In this document: piece by piece, positions 43,678 to 53,090 of the stretch
How the letters are laid out: each line of letters begins with the position of its first letter
Numbering within the stretch: the stretch's first letter is position 1
Assembly (NCBI RefSeq): GCF_019428685.1
Contig: NZ_CP080095.1
Location: 4,216,001-4,280,000, forward strand
Reading direction: 5' to 3'
Length of the DNA stretch: 64,000 bases
DNA from: Paraburkholderia edwinii
Lineage (GTDB): Bacteria > Pseudomonadota > Gammaproteobacteria > Burkholderiales > Burkholderiaceae
Notes under the pieces: generated by a model
The model's input: the letters and a program-made list of their open reading frames with translations, nothing else
What the model was told of the DNA's origin: nothing
Database searches by the model: none
Program-made: the position numbers and the translations under genes

Positions 43678-44826
43678 ATGGATTTTCAACTGACAGAATC
43701 ACAACAGGCGTTTAGCGATGCAGTACGTCGCTTCGCGCACGACCGTCTCAAGGAAGGCGCGCTGCAGCGCGCGCATCAACGCGGCTTCCCGTTCGAGACC
43801 GCGCGTCAGCTCGCGGAACAAGGCTTGCTCGGCATCACCGTCAGCGAGGAAGATGGCGGCCAGGGCGGCACGTTGATGGACGCGGTGATCGCGATTCAGG
43901 AGGTCGCGCTGGCGTGCCCACGCAGTGCGGATATCGTGCAGTCCGGCAATTTCGGGCCGATTCGTACCTTCGTCGAATATGCAACGGCCGAGCAGAAGCA
44001 GCGCTTTCTGCGCGACCTGCTGCTAGGCCGCAAGGTGATTTCGCTTGGCATGACCGAACCCGGTGCGGGCTCCGCAGTCACGCAGCTCACGACCACCGCG
44101 CGCAAGGAAGGCGATGAGTACGTGCTGAATGGCACGAAAGTGTTTTCGACGCATAGCCCCGACGCAGACCTGTTTCTGATCTATTGCCGCTTTGGTCCGG
44201 GCCTCGACAACATCGGTTCGGTGCTGATCGAAAAAGGCACACCGGGCTTTACGGTCGGCCAGCCGTCGAGCTTTATGAGCGGCGAGGAATGGTCACAGCT
44301 TTATATGGAAGAGTGCCGCATTCCCGCTGAAAACCTGCTGCTTGGGCCTGGTGGGTTCAAGAAACAGATGTCGGGCTTTAACGTCGAGCGGATCGGCAAT
44401 GCGTCGCGTGCGCTTGCGCTGGGCCGCTATGCGTTCAATGCAGCCAGGGAACATGCGTTGATGCGCGAACAGTTTGGACGCCCGCTATGCGAGTTTCAAG
44501 GCATTCAATGGAAGTTCGCCGAGATGGCAATCAAGCTCGAAGCCGCGCAACTGCTGCTCTACCGCGCGGCGTCGCAACCTGACGGCGCGTTGCCGTCGGC
44601 TTACGATACAGCCGTAGCAAAGGCACATTGCAATCTGACCGGCTGGGAAGTGGCGAACGAAGCGTTGCAGGTGATGGGCGGCCTCGGCTATAGCCAGGAG
44701 GCGCTCGTTGAGTATTGCGTGCGGCGCACGCGCGGCTGGATGATCGCGGGCGGCTCGATCGAAATGTTGAAGAATCGCATTGCGGAGTGCGTATTCGAAC
44801 GGCGCTTCGATCAGCGTAAATCCTGA
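43678..44826 (+). CDS. Acyl-CoA dehydrogenase family protein
   Basis: This 382-residue flavoprotein has the full ACAD fold. LGMTEPGAGSAVTQL and YVLNGTKVFSTHSPDAD bind FAD and substrate, and REQFGRPLCEFQGIQWKFAEM is the C-terminal signature. The usual catalytic glutamate position in Y-E-G-T-S is replaced here by I-A-G-G-S, whereas a glutamate is present at NVERIGNA (Glu237), the place used in isovaleryl-CoA-type dehydrogenases. The substrate is unknown. It is followed by an acyl-CoA synthetase gene 34 nt later. Electron-transfer flavoprotein would be its acceptor. Confidence 0.85.
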   Translation: MDFQLTESQQAFSDAVRRFAHDRLKEGALQRAHQRGFPFETARQLAEQGLLGITVSEEDGGQGGTLMDAVIAIQEVALACPRSADIVQSGNFGPIRTFVEYATAEQKQRFLRDLLLGRKVISLGMTEPGAGSAVTQLTTTARKEGDEYVLNGTKVFSTHSPDADLFLIYCRFGPGLDNIGSVLIEKGTPGFTVGQPSSFMSGEEWSQLYMEECRIPAENLLLGPGGFKKQMSGFNVERIGNASRALALGRYAFNAAREHALMREQFGRPLCEFQGIQWKFAEMAIKLEAAQLLLYRAASQPDGALPSAYDTAVAKAHCNLTGWEVANEALQVMGGLGYSQEALVEYCVRRTRGWMIAGGSIEMLKNRIAECVFERRFDQRKS

Positions 44827-44860
44827 GCACCATAAGGCATCACCACAAGGCATCACAACC

Positions 44861-47317
44861 ATGGCAAGCGAAGTGAATCGCAATCGGCCCACGCTTCATC
44901 TCGTGCAGCCCGATGAACGCGGCGCGCAAGACAAGCGTAACGACAACGATGCGGACAGCGACACGTTTCGCCGCGATACGCTCAGACATGCACTGCTAGC
45001 ACCGCGCAGTGTCGCGCTGATCGGCCAGTCGGACGATGCATCGAAAACGACGGGCCGTCCGTTGCGCTTTTTGCGGCAGGCCGGTTACGCGGGCCGCGTG
45101 TATCCGGTGAACCCCAAGCGCGATACGGTGCTTGGCGAACGCGCATGGCCGTCGCTCGATGCACTGCCGGAAGCGCCGGATCACGCGTATATCCTGACGC
45201 CGACCGATATGGCGATCGACGCGCTCGAGGCTTGCGCGAAACGCGGGATACCGGTTGCGACCGTGCTGGCCGCGGGCTTTTCCGAAACCGGCGCCGTGGG
45301 CGCGGCGCGTGAAGCGCGTGTGGCGCGGATTGTGAAGGAAACCGGCATACGTGTGCTGGGGCCGAGTTGCCTCGGTATGGTCAATCTGCACGAAAAGCTG
45401 ACGTTGACCGCGAATGCCGCGTTTGCGGAACCGGATTTGCCGGTTGGCGGCATCTTCGCGGCTTCGCATAGCGGCAGCATGATCGGTGCATTGGTGTCGC
45501 GTGGCAAGGCGCGCGGTATTGGATATGCGGGGCTTGTGTCGGTGGGCAACGAAGTCGACTTGAGTCTTGGTGAGATTTGCAGCGCAACGCTCGATGATCC
45601 ACGTATCACCGGTTACATGCTATTTCTTGAAACGCTGCGGCATGCCAACGCATTGCGGCGCTTTGCGTTCGAAGCCGCGCAACGCGGCAAACCGGTGATT
45701 GCTTATAAGCTCGGACGGTCGAGCGCGGCTGCTGAGCTTGCGGTATCGCATACCGGCGCGCTGGCGGGTGAAGATGATATTGCCGACGCGTTTTTGAAGG
45801 ACTGTGGGATCGCTCGCGTCGGCACGCTTGAAGCGCTGTTTGAAGGGCTGCCGTTGCTGGCGAGCATGGCAGCGCCGAAGGCGCGATCGGGTTCAAGCGT
45901 GGGTTGCGGCTCGCGTTCGAAGTCAGCCACCGCTGCCGCTTCGCGTGCAGGTTTGGACTCGCGCTCAGGTGCGGATGCCACTTCGCGCGCCAATTCGACC
46001 ACGCGCGATGGCGCAGCTTTGACCAATCGCAACAAAGCCGCTGCGGCCGCCGGCGACAGCACCGCACACCTTCCGCCCCGCGCGCCACGCGTCGCGGTCG
46101 TCACGACAACAGGCGGCGGCGCCGCGATGGTCGTCGATCAACTCGGCGTGCGCGGCATCAGCGTGGAGGCGCCGAGCGCCGACACGCACGCGCGGCTCGC
46201 CGAAGCCGGCGTCGAAGCAGCGCCCGGCAGAATCGTCGACTTGACGCTAGCGGGCGTGCGCTACGACGTGATGAGCGCTGCGCTTCGCGTGCTGCGCACC
46301 GCGCCGGAGTTCGACCTCGTGATTGCCGTGGCCGGATCGTCCGCGCGCTTCAATCCGGATCTGCTGGTGCGGCCGATTATCGATAGCGCTCAAGAGCAGC
46401 GCGATAACTTGTGCCCGCTCGCATCGTTTATCGTGCCCGACGCGCCGCTTGCACTCGCCGAGTTGACGCAAGCGGGCGTGCCCTGCTTTCGCACGCCGGA
46501 AGCGTGTGCCGATGCAGTCGAAGCCGCGTTTGCACGCCGTGCGCCCGCGACGCCGCTTGCGGATGCGTCCGCTAGCGCCATGCAATGGCAAGCGGCGCAC
46601 AGCAGCGACGGCAACGGCAACGATAATGGCAAGGCCTATGTGCTAGACGAACTCGACGCCTATACGTTGCTCTGCGACGTCGGCCTCACCGCGCCGCGCT
46701 GCATCACGCTCGATGCCGCGCAACCGCGCTTGCCCGACAGCAGCAGCGATACGATCCCCTATCCCGTTGTCGCAAAGGTTTTGTCGGCGGCATTGCCGCA
46801 CAAATCCGATGTGGGCGGCGTCGTGTTGAACATTCCCGATGACGCGCACCTGCTCGCCGCCGTCGAAACGATCCGGCAACGCGTCGCGGCAAGCGGCGCT
46901 GGCGTACCTGTCGAACGCATCCTCGTGCAGCCGATGGTGCACGGCATCGGCGAAGTGCTGATCGGCTATCGCGTCGACGCGCAAGTCGGCCCGATCGTGA
47001 TGCTCGCCGCGGGCGGCGTGCTGACCGAAATCTACCGCGACCGCGCATTGCGTCTGGCACCGATCGACCGCTCCACCGCGTTCGAGATGATCGACGAAGT
47101 GCACGCACTGCGAGCGCTTGGCGGCTATCGCGGCAAGCCGCGCGGCGATCTCGATGCCTTGGCCGATGCGCTCGTCGCGCTATCGCAACTCGCCACCAGG
47201 CCCGCCCTGCGTGTGCTCGAAGCCGAGATCAACCCGTTGATCGTGCGCGCCGAAGGCGAAGGCGTCGTACCCGTCGACGCCCTGGTGCGCGTCGCAGCAT
47301 CGATGCGCAACGTATGA
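44861..47317 (+). CDS. NDP-forming acyl-CoA synthetase (acetate-CoA ligase family)
   Basis: This 818-residue protein has the succinyl-CoA-synthetase-like layout of ADP-forming acyl-CoA synthetases: CoA-binding domain (about 40-140, VALIGQSDDASKTTGRPL), a flavodoxin-like ligase domain (to about 335) with AVSHTGALAGEDDIADAF whose His is the probable phospho-carrier, then a second ligase domain (about 410-540) and an ATP-grasp domain (about 590-818, VVAKVLSAALPHKSDVGGVV). Residues 337-409 are an unusual Ser/Ala/Arg-rich linker. The ATG at 44861 is used because an upstream GTG lies inside the previous gene. It activates an organic acid that the neighbouring dehydrogenase may oxidise. Confidence 0.83.
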   Translation: MASEVNRNRPTLHLVQPDERGAQDKRNDNDADSDTFRRDTLRHALLAPRSVALIGQSDDASKTTGRPLRFLRQAGYAGRVYPVNPKRDTVLGERAWPSLDALPEAPDHAYILTPTDMAIDALEACAKRGIPVATVLAAGFSETGAVGAAREARVARIVKETGIRVLGPSCLGMVNLHEKLTLTANAAFAEPDLPVGGIFAASHSGSMIGALVSRGKARGIGYAGLVSVGNEVDLSLGEICSATLDDPRITGYMLFLETLRHANALRRFAFEAAQRGKPVIAYKLGRSSAAAELAVSHTGALAGEDDIADAFLKDCGIARVGTLEALFEGLPLLASMAAPKARSGSSVGCGSRSKSATAAASRAGLDSRSGADATSRANSTTRDGAALTNRNKAAAAAGDSTAHLPPRAPRVAVVTTTGGGAAMVVDQLGVRGISVEAPSADTHARLAEAGVEAAPGRIVDLTLAGVRYDVMSAALRVLRTAPEFDLVIAVAGSSARFNPDLLVRPIIDSAQEQRDNLCPLASFIVPDAPLALAELTQAGVPCFRTPEACADAVEAAFARRAPATPLADASASAMQWQAAHSSDGNGNDNGKAYVLDELDAYTLLCDVGLTAPRCITLDAAQPRLPDSSSDTIPYPVVAKVLSAALPHKSDVGGVVLNIPDDAHLLAAVETIRQRVAASGAGVPVERILVQPMVHGIGEVLIGYRVDAQVGPIVMLAAGGVLTEIYRDRALRLAPIDRSTAFEMIDEVHALRALGGYRGKPRGDLDALADALVALSQLATRPALRVLEAEINPLIVRAEGEGVVPVDALVRVAASMRNV

Positions 47318-47355
47318 GACGATTAAGGCATCGATAACGCACTCTTTCCTGCAGC

Positions 47356-48255
47356 ATGGCCGACCTTATTTCTGTCCCCGCGGCGGCTTTGGCCGAAGGC
47401 CGCGCAACGCTCGCGCGACTCGATGCGCGCGCGACGCATCATCGCTATCGCCTCGCTTCCGGTGTGCGCGTGGTGTGGCGCGCATTCGGCAGCGGCAAGC
47501 CGCTGGTGCTCATGCACGGCGGACATGGCAGCTGGACGCATTGGGTTCGCAACATCGAAGCGCTCGCCGCCATCCGCGCGGTATGGGTGCCCGATTTGCC
47601 CGGCTACGGCGATTCGGATGCATTGCCGCTAGGCGCCGATTTCGAAGCATTCCTTGCGGCCACGCTCGAATCGATTGATGGCTTGGTCGGCGCATCGACG
47701 GAAATCGATCTGGGCGGCTTTTCGTTTGGCGGCGTCGTTGCGTCGACGCTTGCGTGCCGCAGGCCCGTGGGCAAGCTCGCGCTCGTCGGCAGCGCGGGGC
47801 ATGGCGGCAAGCGGCGCCAGCAGCGCGAGTTGCTGAACTGGAAAAAGGTCGAAGCGGAAGACGAACGTCGCGCGCTATTCGATGCGAACCTGAAATCGTT
47901 CATGCTGTATGCCCCCGGCAACGCCGATTCGCTCGCGTTGACCGTCTACGAAGAGGCATGCCTGAAGACGCGCTTTCGCAGCAAGGATGTGTCGCTGGCG
48001 AATACGCTCGGGCCGCTGCTCAAAACCGCCGATGTCGATCCGCTGCTGCTGTGGGGCACGCACGATGTCACCGCAGCGGACCCGCAGGCGTTTTCGGATC
48101 AACTGCATGCGCAAGGCGTTCGGCACCGGTTCGGGCTAGTGGCGAACGCAGGGCACTGGGCCCAGTTCGAAGCGGCCGACGAGGTAAACCGGCGCGTGAT
48201 CGAATATCTGTCCGAAGCGCGTGAAGCGGGCGAAGCGGACAAAGCCAGCGCCTAA
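47356..48255 (+). CDS. Alpha/beta hydrolase
   Basis: This 299-residue serine hydrolase has LVLMHGGHGSWTHWVRN (oxyanion hole), GGFSFGGVVAS with the nucleophile serine, WGTHDVTA with the acid, and NAGHWAQFEA with the catalytic His. It resembles C-C bond hydrolases and esterases of ring-cleavage pathways, but the substrate cannot be told. It lies 38 nt after the synthetase gene in the same direction. It could release the acid or CoA product in the pathway. Confidence 0.82.
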   Translation: MADLISVPAAALAEGRATLARLDARATHHRYRLASGVRVVWRAFGSGKPLVLMHGGHGSWTHWVRNIEALAAIRAVWVPDLPGYGDSDALPLGADFEAFLAATLESIDGLVGASTEIDLGGFSFGGVVASTLACRRPVGKLALVGSAGHGGKRRQQRELLNWKKVEAEDERRALFDANLKSFMLYAPGNADSLALTVYEEACLKTRFRSKDVSLANTLGPLLKTADVDPLLLWGTHDVTAADPQAFSDQLHAQGVRHRFGLVANAGHWAQFEAADEVNRRVIEYLSEAREAGEADKASA

Positions 48256-48475
48256 CCGCTGTGCTGTGAGTTTTTGGAACACGACTGTGCGCGATTCGAA
48301 GTAGTAGGCACGCGTCGAACCCAACAGAATGTATTGAAGGCCGGATAGTCGGTCACTCCGCCTGACACCCGGCTATAGACCGGCGCGAGCCGCGCAACGC
48401 AATGCTCGGCGATACATTCAACTGGGATCGGACCAGGCATTGAAGCGCCACCTCCGATCGACAGGAGGCGACAAC

Positions 48476-49792
48476 GTGTCTTACCAGGAATTCACGGCCG
48501 ATTCCGTCCACGAGGCGCGCCGCGACAATGTCATCCGCGCGCGCGTTGCCGGATGCGCGGGTCATGCGATCGAATGGTTCGACTTTTCGATCTACGCGAA
48601 CTTCGCGATCTTCTTCGGCCGTCAACTTTTTCCATCGACGGATCAGACGTCTGCACTGCTCGCCGCATTCGGCGTCTATGCGATCGGCTTTGTCATGCGT
48701 CCCGCGGGCGGATGGCTGCTCGGCGTGTATGCGGATCGACACGGCCGCCGCGCCGCGCTCGCGCTCTCTGTGACGATGATGTCGATCGGCTCGCTGGTGA
48801 TGGCATTACTGCCCACTTACGCGGCAATCGGCCTCGCCGCGCCGGTGCTCGCGACGCTCGCTCGTCTGCTGCAAGGACTTTCCGTCGGTGGCGAATTTGC
48901 CGCCGCCTGTTCGTTTCTCGCTGAAACGGCGCCTAAAAACCGGCGCGGTTTTCACGGCAGTTTTCTGTTCTTCGGCACTGGCGTCGGCCTGATTTGCGCG
49001 TCCGGCATGACGTGGCTGCTTAGCCGCTTGCTCGATCATGCGCAGATGGTGTCGTTCGGCTGGCGCATTCCGTTTCTGGTCGGCGCACTCGGCAGCCTGC
49101 TCGCGTTCTGGATCCGGATGCGTGTCGGCGAAACCGAAGCGTTTACCAAGGCGCAGCGCAAACATGGCGACACGCAAGCGTCGTTGCGTCTGCTGTTCAC
49201 GCAATACGGCAAGCAATTGTGGACGCTCGTGGGTATCAGCATTCTTGGGGCGTTCAGCTTTTACCTGTTTATCGTCTATGTGCCGGTGTATGCGATTCAT
49301 CGCAGCGGCGCCGCGCCTGCAGTGGCCTATGCGGCGAGTACCGTGAGCCTCATTGTTTTTACCGCGGTGCAGCCGTTGTTCGGCATGCTGTCGGACCGCT
49401 TCGGACGGCGTCCGCAGATGATCGTGATGGCGGCGGCTTATGTGGTGTTTCTGTACCCCGTCGTGCTCTCGACGGGCAGCACGTTCTGGAGCATTCTGCC
49501 GGTCGAGCTATTCGGCACGCTGTTTTACGCGCTTTTCACGGCGATTGCGCCCGCAGTGTTCGCCGAGCTGTTCGGCACCGAAGTGCGTTCGCTCGGCATC
49601 GGGCTGCCGTTCAATCTCGTCGTCGCGCTGCTCGGCGGTACGACGCCCTATCTGATGACGTGGCTGCAAAGCCACGGGCATGAGCGATGGTTTCTCGTCT
49701 ACGTGTGCGTCGGCTCGGCGGTGAGTCTGATCACCTATGTGCTGATGAAGGAAACCGCGCATATCGCGTTGCGCGATCATGACCATGACTAG
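48476..49792 (+). CDS. MHS-family MFS organic acid transporter
   Basis: This 438-residue protein has twelve predicted helices of the metabolite:H+ symporter family (alpha-ketoglutarate, proline and dicarboxylate carriers). GHAIEWFDFSIYANF is the family's first-helix signature, GVYADRHGRRAAL the loop 2-3 motif, and LSVGGEFAAACSFLAE helix 5. The GTG at 48476 is taken as start because AGGAGG lies seven bases before it; an ATG at 48440 is less likely. It probably imports the acid handled by the neighbouring enzymes. Confidence 0.85.
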   Translation: MSYQEFTADSVHEARRDNVIRARVAGCAGHAIEWFDFSIYANFAIFFGRQLFPSTDQTSALLAAFGVYAIGFVMRPAGGWLLGVYADRHGRRAALALSVTMMSIGSLVMALLPTYAAIGLAAPVLATLARLLQGLSVGGEFAAACSFLAETAPKNRRGFHGSFLFFGTGVGLICASGMTWLLSRLLDHAQMVSFGWRIPFLVGALGSLLAFWIRMRVGETEAFTKAQRKHGDTQASLRLLFTQYGKQLWTLVGISILGAFSFYLFIVYVPVYAIHRSGAAPAVAYAASTVSLIVFTAVQPLFGMLSDRFGRRPQMIVMAAAYVVFLYPVVLSTGSTFWSILPVELFGTLFYALFTAIAPAVFAELFGTEVRSLGIGLPFNLVVALLGGTTPYLMTWLQSHGHERWFLVYVCVGSAVSLITYVLMKETAHIALRDHDHD

Positions 49793-49886
49793 CCGCGTTC
49801 GTTGATGGTCCGATGAAGGTTCCGCGCCCACCGCTTCCGTTCAGTTGTTGTTAGGTACTTATCCAGGCATTCGCCTCGAACAAACC

Positions 49887-51257
49887 ATGATCCTCGAACA
49901 ATTCGCCAGCTACGTTGCCGATGAAGCTCGGCGCGACCTGTCACCGGAGACAAAGCACGCGGCCAAACGCGTGTTGATCGACTGGTTCTCTGCGCTGTTT
50001 CCCGGCACGCGCGTGAGCCCTGCGACGAACCTTGTGCGCGCGCACGCGGCAGAACTCGGCACCGGCACATCGAGCTTGCCCGGCTTCGCGACCACCGCGC
50101 ATGCCGCACTGGCCGCGTGGATCAACGGCAGCGCCTCGCATGCAGTCGAATTCGACGACATCTTTCGCGACGCTGTCTATCATCCGGGCTGCCCGGTGAT
50201 TGCCGCGGCACTCGCGCTTGCTGAGCAGCAAAATGCGACGGGCGAGGCGCTGCTCAAAGCGATCACGGCCGGCTATGAAGTTTCGACGCGCATCGGCGCT
50301 GCAATTCAACCCGCCCACTATCGCTACTTTCATACGACGGGCACGGCCGGTTCGTTTGGCTCCGCTGCCGCCAGCGCAGCACTGATGGATGCCGGCTCCG
50401 CGCCCGTCGCGCTGCATGCGCTCGCAACATCAGCCACGTTCGCATCGGGCCTGCAGCAGGCATTCCGCTCTGACGCAATGACGAAGGCCCTGCACGCAGG
50501 ACACGCGGCATGGGTCGGCGTGATGTCGGCGCAAGGGGCAGCGGCAGGCGTGACCGGCGTCGCGGATATGCTCGAAGGCGATGCAGGTTTTGGTGCGGCA
50601 ATGTGCGGCTCGCCCGATTGGTCGGGCGTAACGGACGGTCTTGGCGAGCGGTACAACATCGAACGCATCACGCAGAAAAATCACGGCTGCTGCGGACACA
50701 CGTTCGCCGCGATCGACGCCGCGTTAGCCATCGTTGACGAACACAAGGTCACGCCGCGCGATATCCGTTCGATCACGGTGCGCACGTATCGGGCGGCGCT
50801 GGACGTTGCAGGCATTCGCGAGCCGCGCTCGGCGTTCGAAGCGAAGTTCAGCCTTTACTATGTGCTCGCGCATGCGGTGCTGTACGGCGCGGTGCGTCTC
50901 AATGCATTCAGCGCGGCGCGACTCGAAGACCGTGCGTTGCGCGAGTTGATGACGAAGGTGCACGTCGAAGCAGACGCAGAGCTCACGGAGAAATTTCCGC
51001 GCATGCGAGCGGCACGCGTTGAAATCGCGCTCGAAGACGGCACGAAGCTCCAGCATTTCGCGCCCTACCGTCGCGGCGATCCGGAAGCGCCGTTGACGGA
51101 CGCGGAACTTGAGGGCAAGTTTATCGAGCTGTCGGAACCGGTGATTGGTTCGCGCGCGGCAAAGGATTTGCTCGCGGCGTTATGGCGTATTGATAGCAGT
51201 ACGCCGCGTGAACTGGGACTGGCGAGGCTAAGCGCGGCGCAAGCGGCTGCGGCATAA
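49887..51257 (+). CDS. MmgE/PrpD family protein
   Basis: This 456-residue enzyme belongs to the MmgE/PrpD fold, which includes 2-methylcitrate dehydratase, cis-aconitate decarboxylase and epimerases of iminodisuccinate. INGSASHAVEFDDIFRDAVYHPG carries the conserved H-x3-FDD active-site segment, and KNHGCCGHTFAAIDA and the TYRAALDVAGIREP segment follow. The activity cannot be assigned. The ATG at 49887 is a better start than 49845 since it begins the conserved N-terminus MILEQFASYV. It is the last gene in the cluster. Confidence 0.83.
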   Translation: MILEQFASYVADEARRDLSPETKHAAKRVLIDWFSALFPGTRVSPATNLVRAHAAELGTGTSSLPGFATTAHAALAAWINGSASHAVEFDDIFRDAVYHPGCPVIAAALALAEQQNATGEALLKAITAGYEVSTRIGAAIQPAHYRYFHTTGTAGSFGSAAASAALMDAGSAPVALHALATSATFASGLQQAFRSDAMTKALHAGHAAWVGVMSAQGAAAGVTGVADMLEGDAGFGAAMCGSPDWSGVTDGLGERYNIERITQKNHGCCGHTFAAIDAALAIVDEHKVTPRDIRSITVRTYRAALDVAGIREPRSAFEAKFSLYYVLAHAVLYGAVRLNAFSAARLEDRALRELMTKVHVEADAELTEKFPRMRAARVEIALEDGTKLQHFAPYRRGDPEAPLTDAELEGKFIELSEPVIGSRAAKDLLAALWRIDSSTPRELGLARLSAAQAAAA

Positions 51258-51284
51258 GCCTGGTTTGTTGCGCTGGCCTGGCCG

Positions 51285-51459
51285 CCGGTTGCCGGTTGCC
51301 GGTTGCCGGTTGCCGGTTGCCGGTTGCCGGTTGCCGGTTGCCGGTTGCCGGTTGCCGGTTGCCGGTTGCCGGTTGCCGGTTGCCGGTTGCCGCTTGCCGG
51401 TCGCCGCTTGCCGGTCGCCGCTTGCTGGATGCCGCCTGCTGGATGCCGCTTGACGGATA
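51285..51459. repeat. Heptanucleotide tandem repeat (CCGGTTG)n
   Basis: Fifteen perfect copies of CCGGTTG fill 51285-51389 (105 bases). They are followed by about ten degenerate units (CCGCTTG, CCGGTCG, CTGGATG, CCGCCTG). The 7-base period reads through all frames without stops on both strands. It lies between convergent genes, 27 bases after the MmgE/PrpD stop. It is likely a length-variable locus caused by slippage. Confidence 0.95.
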
Positions 51460-51521
51460 CCAGTGGACGCTCATCGGTTGCTAGCGCCTCGCCCCGCCTT
51501 AGCCACGCAGCCGCGCGACCA

Positions 51522-52745
51522 TTACCTCGCTTGCGCCGCCGCAACCGGCCGCGCATGCCACCGCACTATCAACACCCGCCCGAGATAACAAAGCAAACCG
51601 CAGACGGCGATCGTCACGCCCATCCCTTGTGGCGACCCGTCGCGCCACAACCCGACCGCGAGACTCGCCAGCGCGCCGAACCCGAACTGCACCGCGCCGA
51701 ACAATGCCGCAGCCGCGCCCGCGCTAGTCGGATACCGATGCATAAGGTCCGTCACGCAATTCGCCGACAACAGCCCCACCATACTGACGACGAAGAACAA
51801 GCCAAACACGATCGACCACAACCCGCCCCACCCGGTCAGACACACCAGCGCGACGAATAGCGACGCAACGCAACTGACCGTCCCCGCGACAACGATGATC
51901 CGCACCGGCCCATGCCGCCCGACCATCCGCGTATTGATGAAATTGCCGCCCATGATGCCGATGATATTGAGGCCGAACAGAAAACCGTAGTGCTGCGCGG
52001 ACACATGGAAGTAGTCGATATAAACGAACGGCGTCGCGGTGATATACGAAAACATCGATGCGAACGCCATCCCGCCGCACAGCAAATGTCCCCAAGCCAC
52101 CGGGTCTTTCAGCAGCGTCCCGTATGCCGCGAACGACTTCAGCAGCGCTGAATTCGCGCGCTTCTCACGCGGCCATGTTTCCGGCACGCGTAAAAACGCG
52201 GTGACAGCACAAAATGCGCCGAACAGCGTCAGCACGATAAACACGACGCGCCAGCCGCCGAGCAACAGCAACTGCCCACCGATCAGCGGCGCGAGCAGCG
52301 GCCCGACCGACGTCACGATCGCCATCATCGACATCACGCGCGCCGCTTCGGCCGGCTCGTGCGCATCGCGCGCAATCGCACGCGCAAGCACCGATGCGGC
52401 GCCCGCGCCCAGCGCCTGCACAAAGCGGAACACGACGAGTGAGCCGATCGAGAACGACAGCGCGCAGGCAATGGTCGAGAGCACATACATGATGATGCCG
52501 CCGAGCAGCACCGGCCGCCTGCCGAGCGAATCGGAGAGCGGCCCGTACAGCAGCATGCCGATCGAAAAACCGAACATGAAGCTCGTCAGCGTGGTCTGTG
52601 CGGCGCTTGCGGTGATGGAGAACGCCTGCGTGAGCGACGGCAGGCTCGGCAAATACATGTCGATTGAAATCGGCCCGCAGGCGGCGAGCGCGCCAAGCAG
52701 CAGAATCAGCCGGAAATCAGGCCGGCCTTTGATGGGGTGGGACAT
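51522..52745 (-). CDS. Bcr/CflA-family drug resistance exporter
   Basis: This 407-residue MFS transporter has twelve predicted helices. ISIDMYLPSLPSLTQAF is the first-helix signature of the Bcr/CflA group (DHA1), with YGPLSDSLGRRPVLLGG as motif A and RFVQALGAGAASVLARAIARD as the helix 4-5 region. The group exports bicyclomycin, sulfonamides, chloramphenicol-like drugs or cysteine. It is a single gene with no regulator next to it. Confidence 0.87.
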   Translation of the reverse strand: MSHPIKGRPDFRLILLLGALAACGPISIDMYLPSLPSLTQAFSITASAAQTTLTSFMFGFSIGMLLYGPLSDSLGRRPVLLGGIIMYVLSTIACALSFSIGSLVVFRFVQALGAGAASVLARAIARDAHEPAEAARVMSMMAIVTSVGPLLAPLIGGQLLLLGGWRVVFIVLTLFGAFCAVTAFLRVPETWPREKRANSALLKSFAAYGTLLKDPVAWGHLLCGGMAFASMFSYITATPFVYIDYFHVSAQHYGFLFGLNIIGIMGGNFINTRMVGRHGPVRIIVVAGTVSCVASLFVALVCLTGWGGLWSIVFGLFFVVSMVGLLSANCVTDLMHRYPTSAGAAAALFGAVQFGFGALASLAVGLWRDGSPQGMGVTIAVCGLLCYLGRVLIVRWHARPVAAAQAR

Positions 52746-53090
52746 GGAATGTCAAGTGAAGCGCTAGATGACGCGTGATGCGGCTCGCCTGCATCTCCGC
52801 AAATCCACAGACAAACAAAATTGGATGCGGATGCAACGAACGGCGAGTGACGGTGTAGCGGATTCGTAATTGTATCTGACGCGAAGTCGAAAGCTATTTC
52901 GCTTCGCTTGCCGCAACGGCGGCGGCAAGGGCATGCCGAGTTAGCGCCGGTGCTTTCGGTTAAGCTCCGGCTTCGACGACGCCGCTTGGCGTGTGCCCGC
53001 CGCTTCGTACTTTCACTGCTCGGCGTCGGCGTCCCCCTGGCTTCGCCTTCGCCGCATCACTGCATCACCTATTCGTCGACAGAAACCATC
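52746..53090. other. Intergenic region before the PUA-like gene
   Basis: These 345 bases separate divergent genes. A plus-strand frame extends the downstream gene to 52908, but its sequence is arginine-rich and does not look like coding DNA. No clear hairpin or promoter was found. Confidence 0.4.

Noticed and set aside
44780..44860. GTG start of the CoA synthetase inside the dehydrogenase gene
   Set aside because: The extra 27 residues are out-of-frame dehydrogenase sequence; the ATG at 44861 follows the previous stop.
51285..51459. CRISPR-like array
   Set aside because: The unit is only 7 bases with no spacers; it is a simple tandem repeat.
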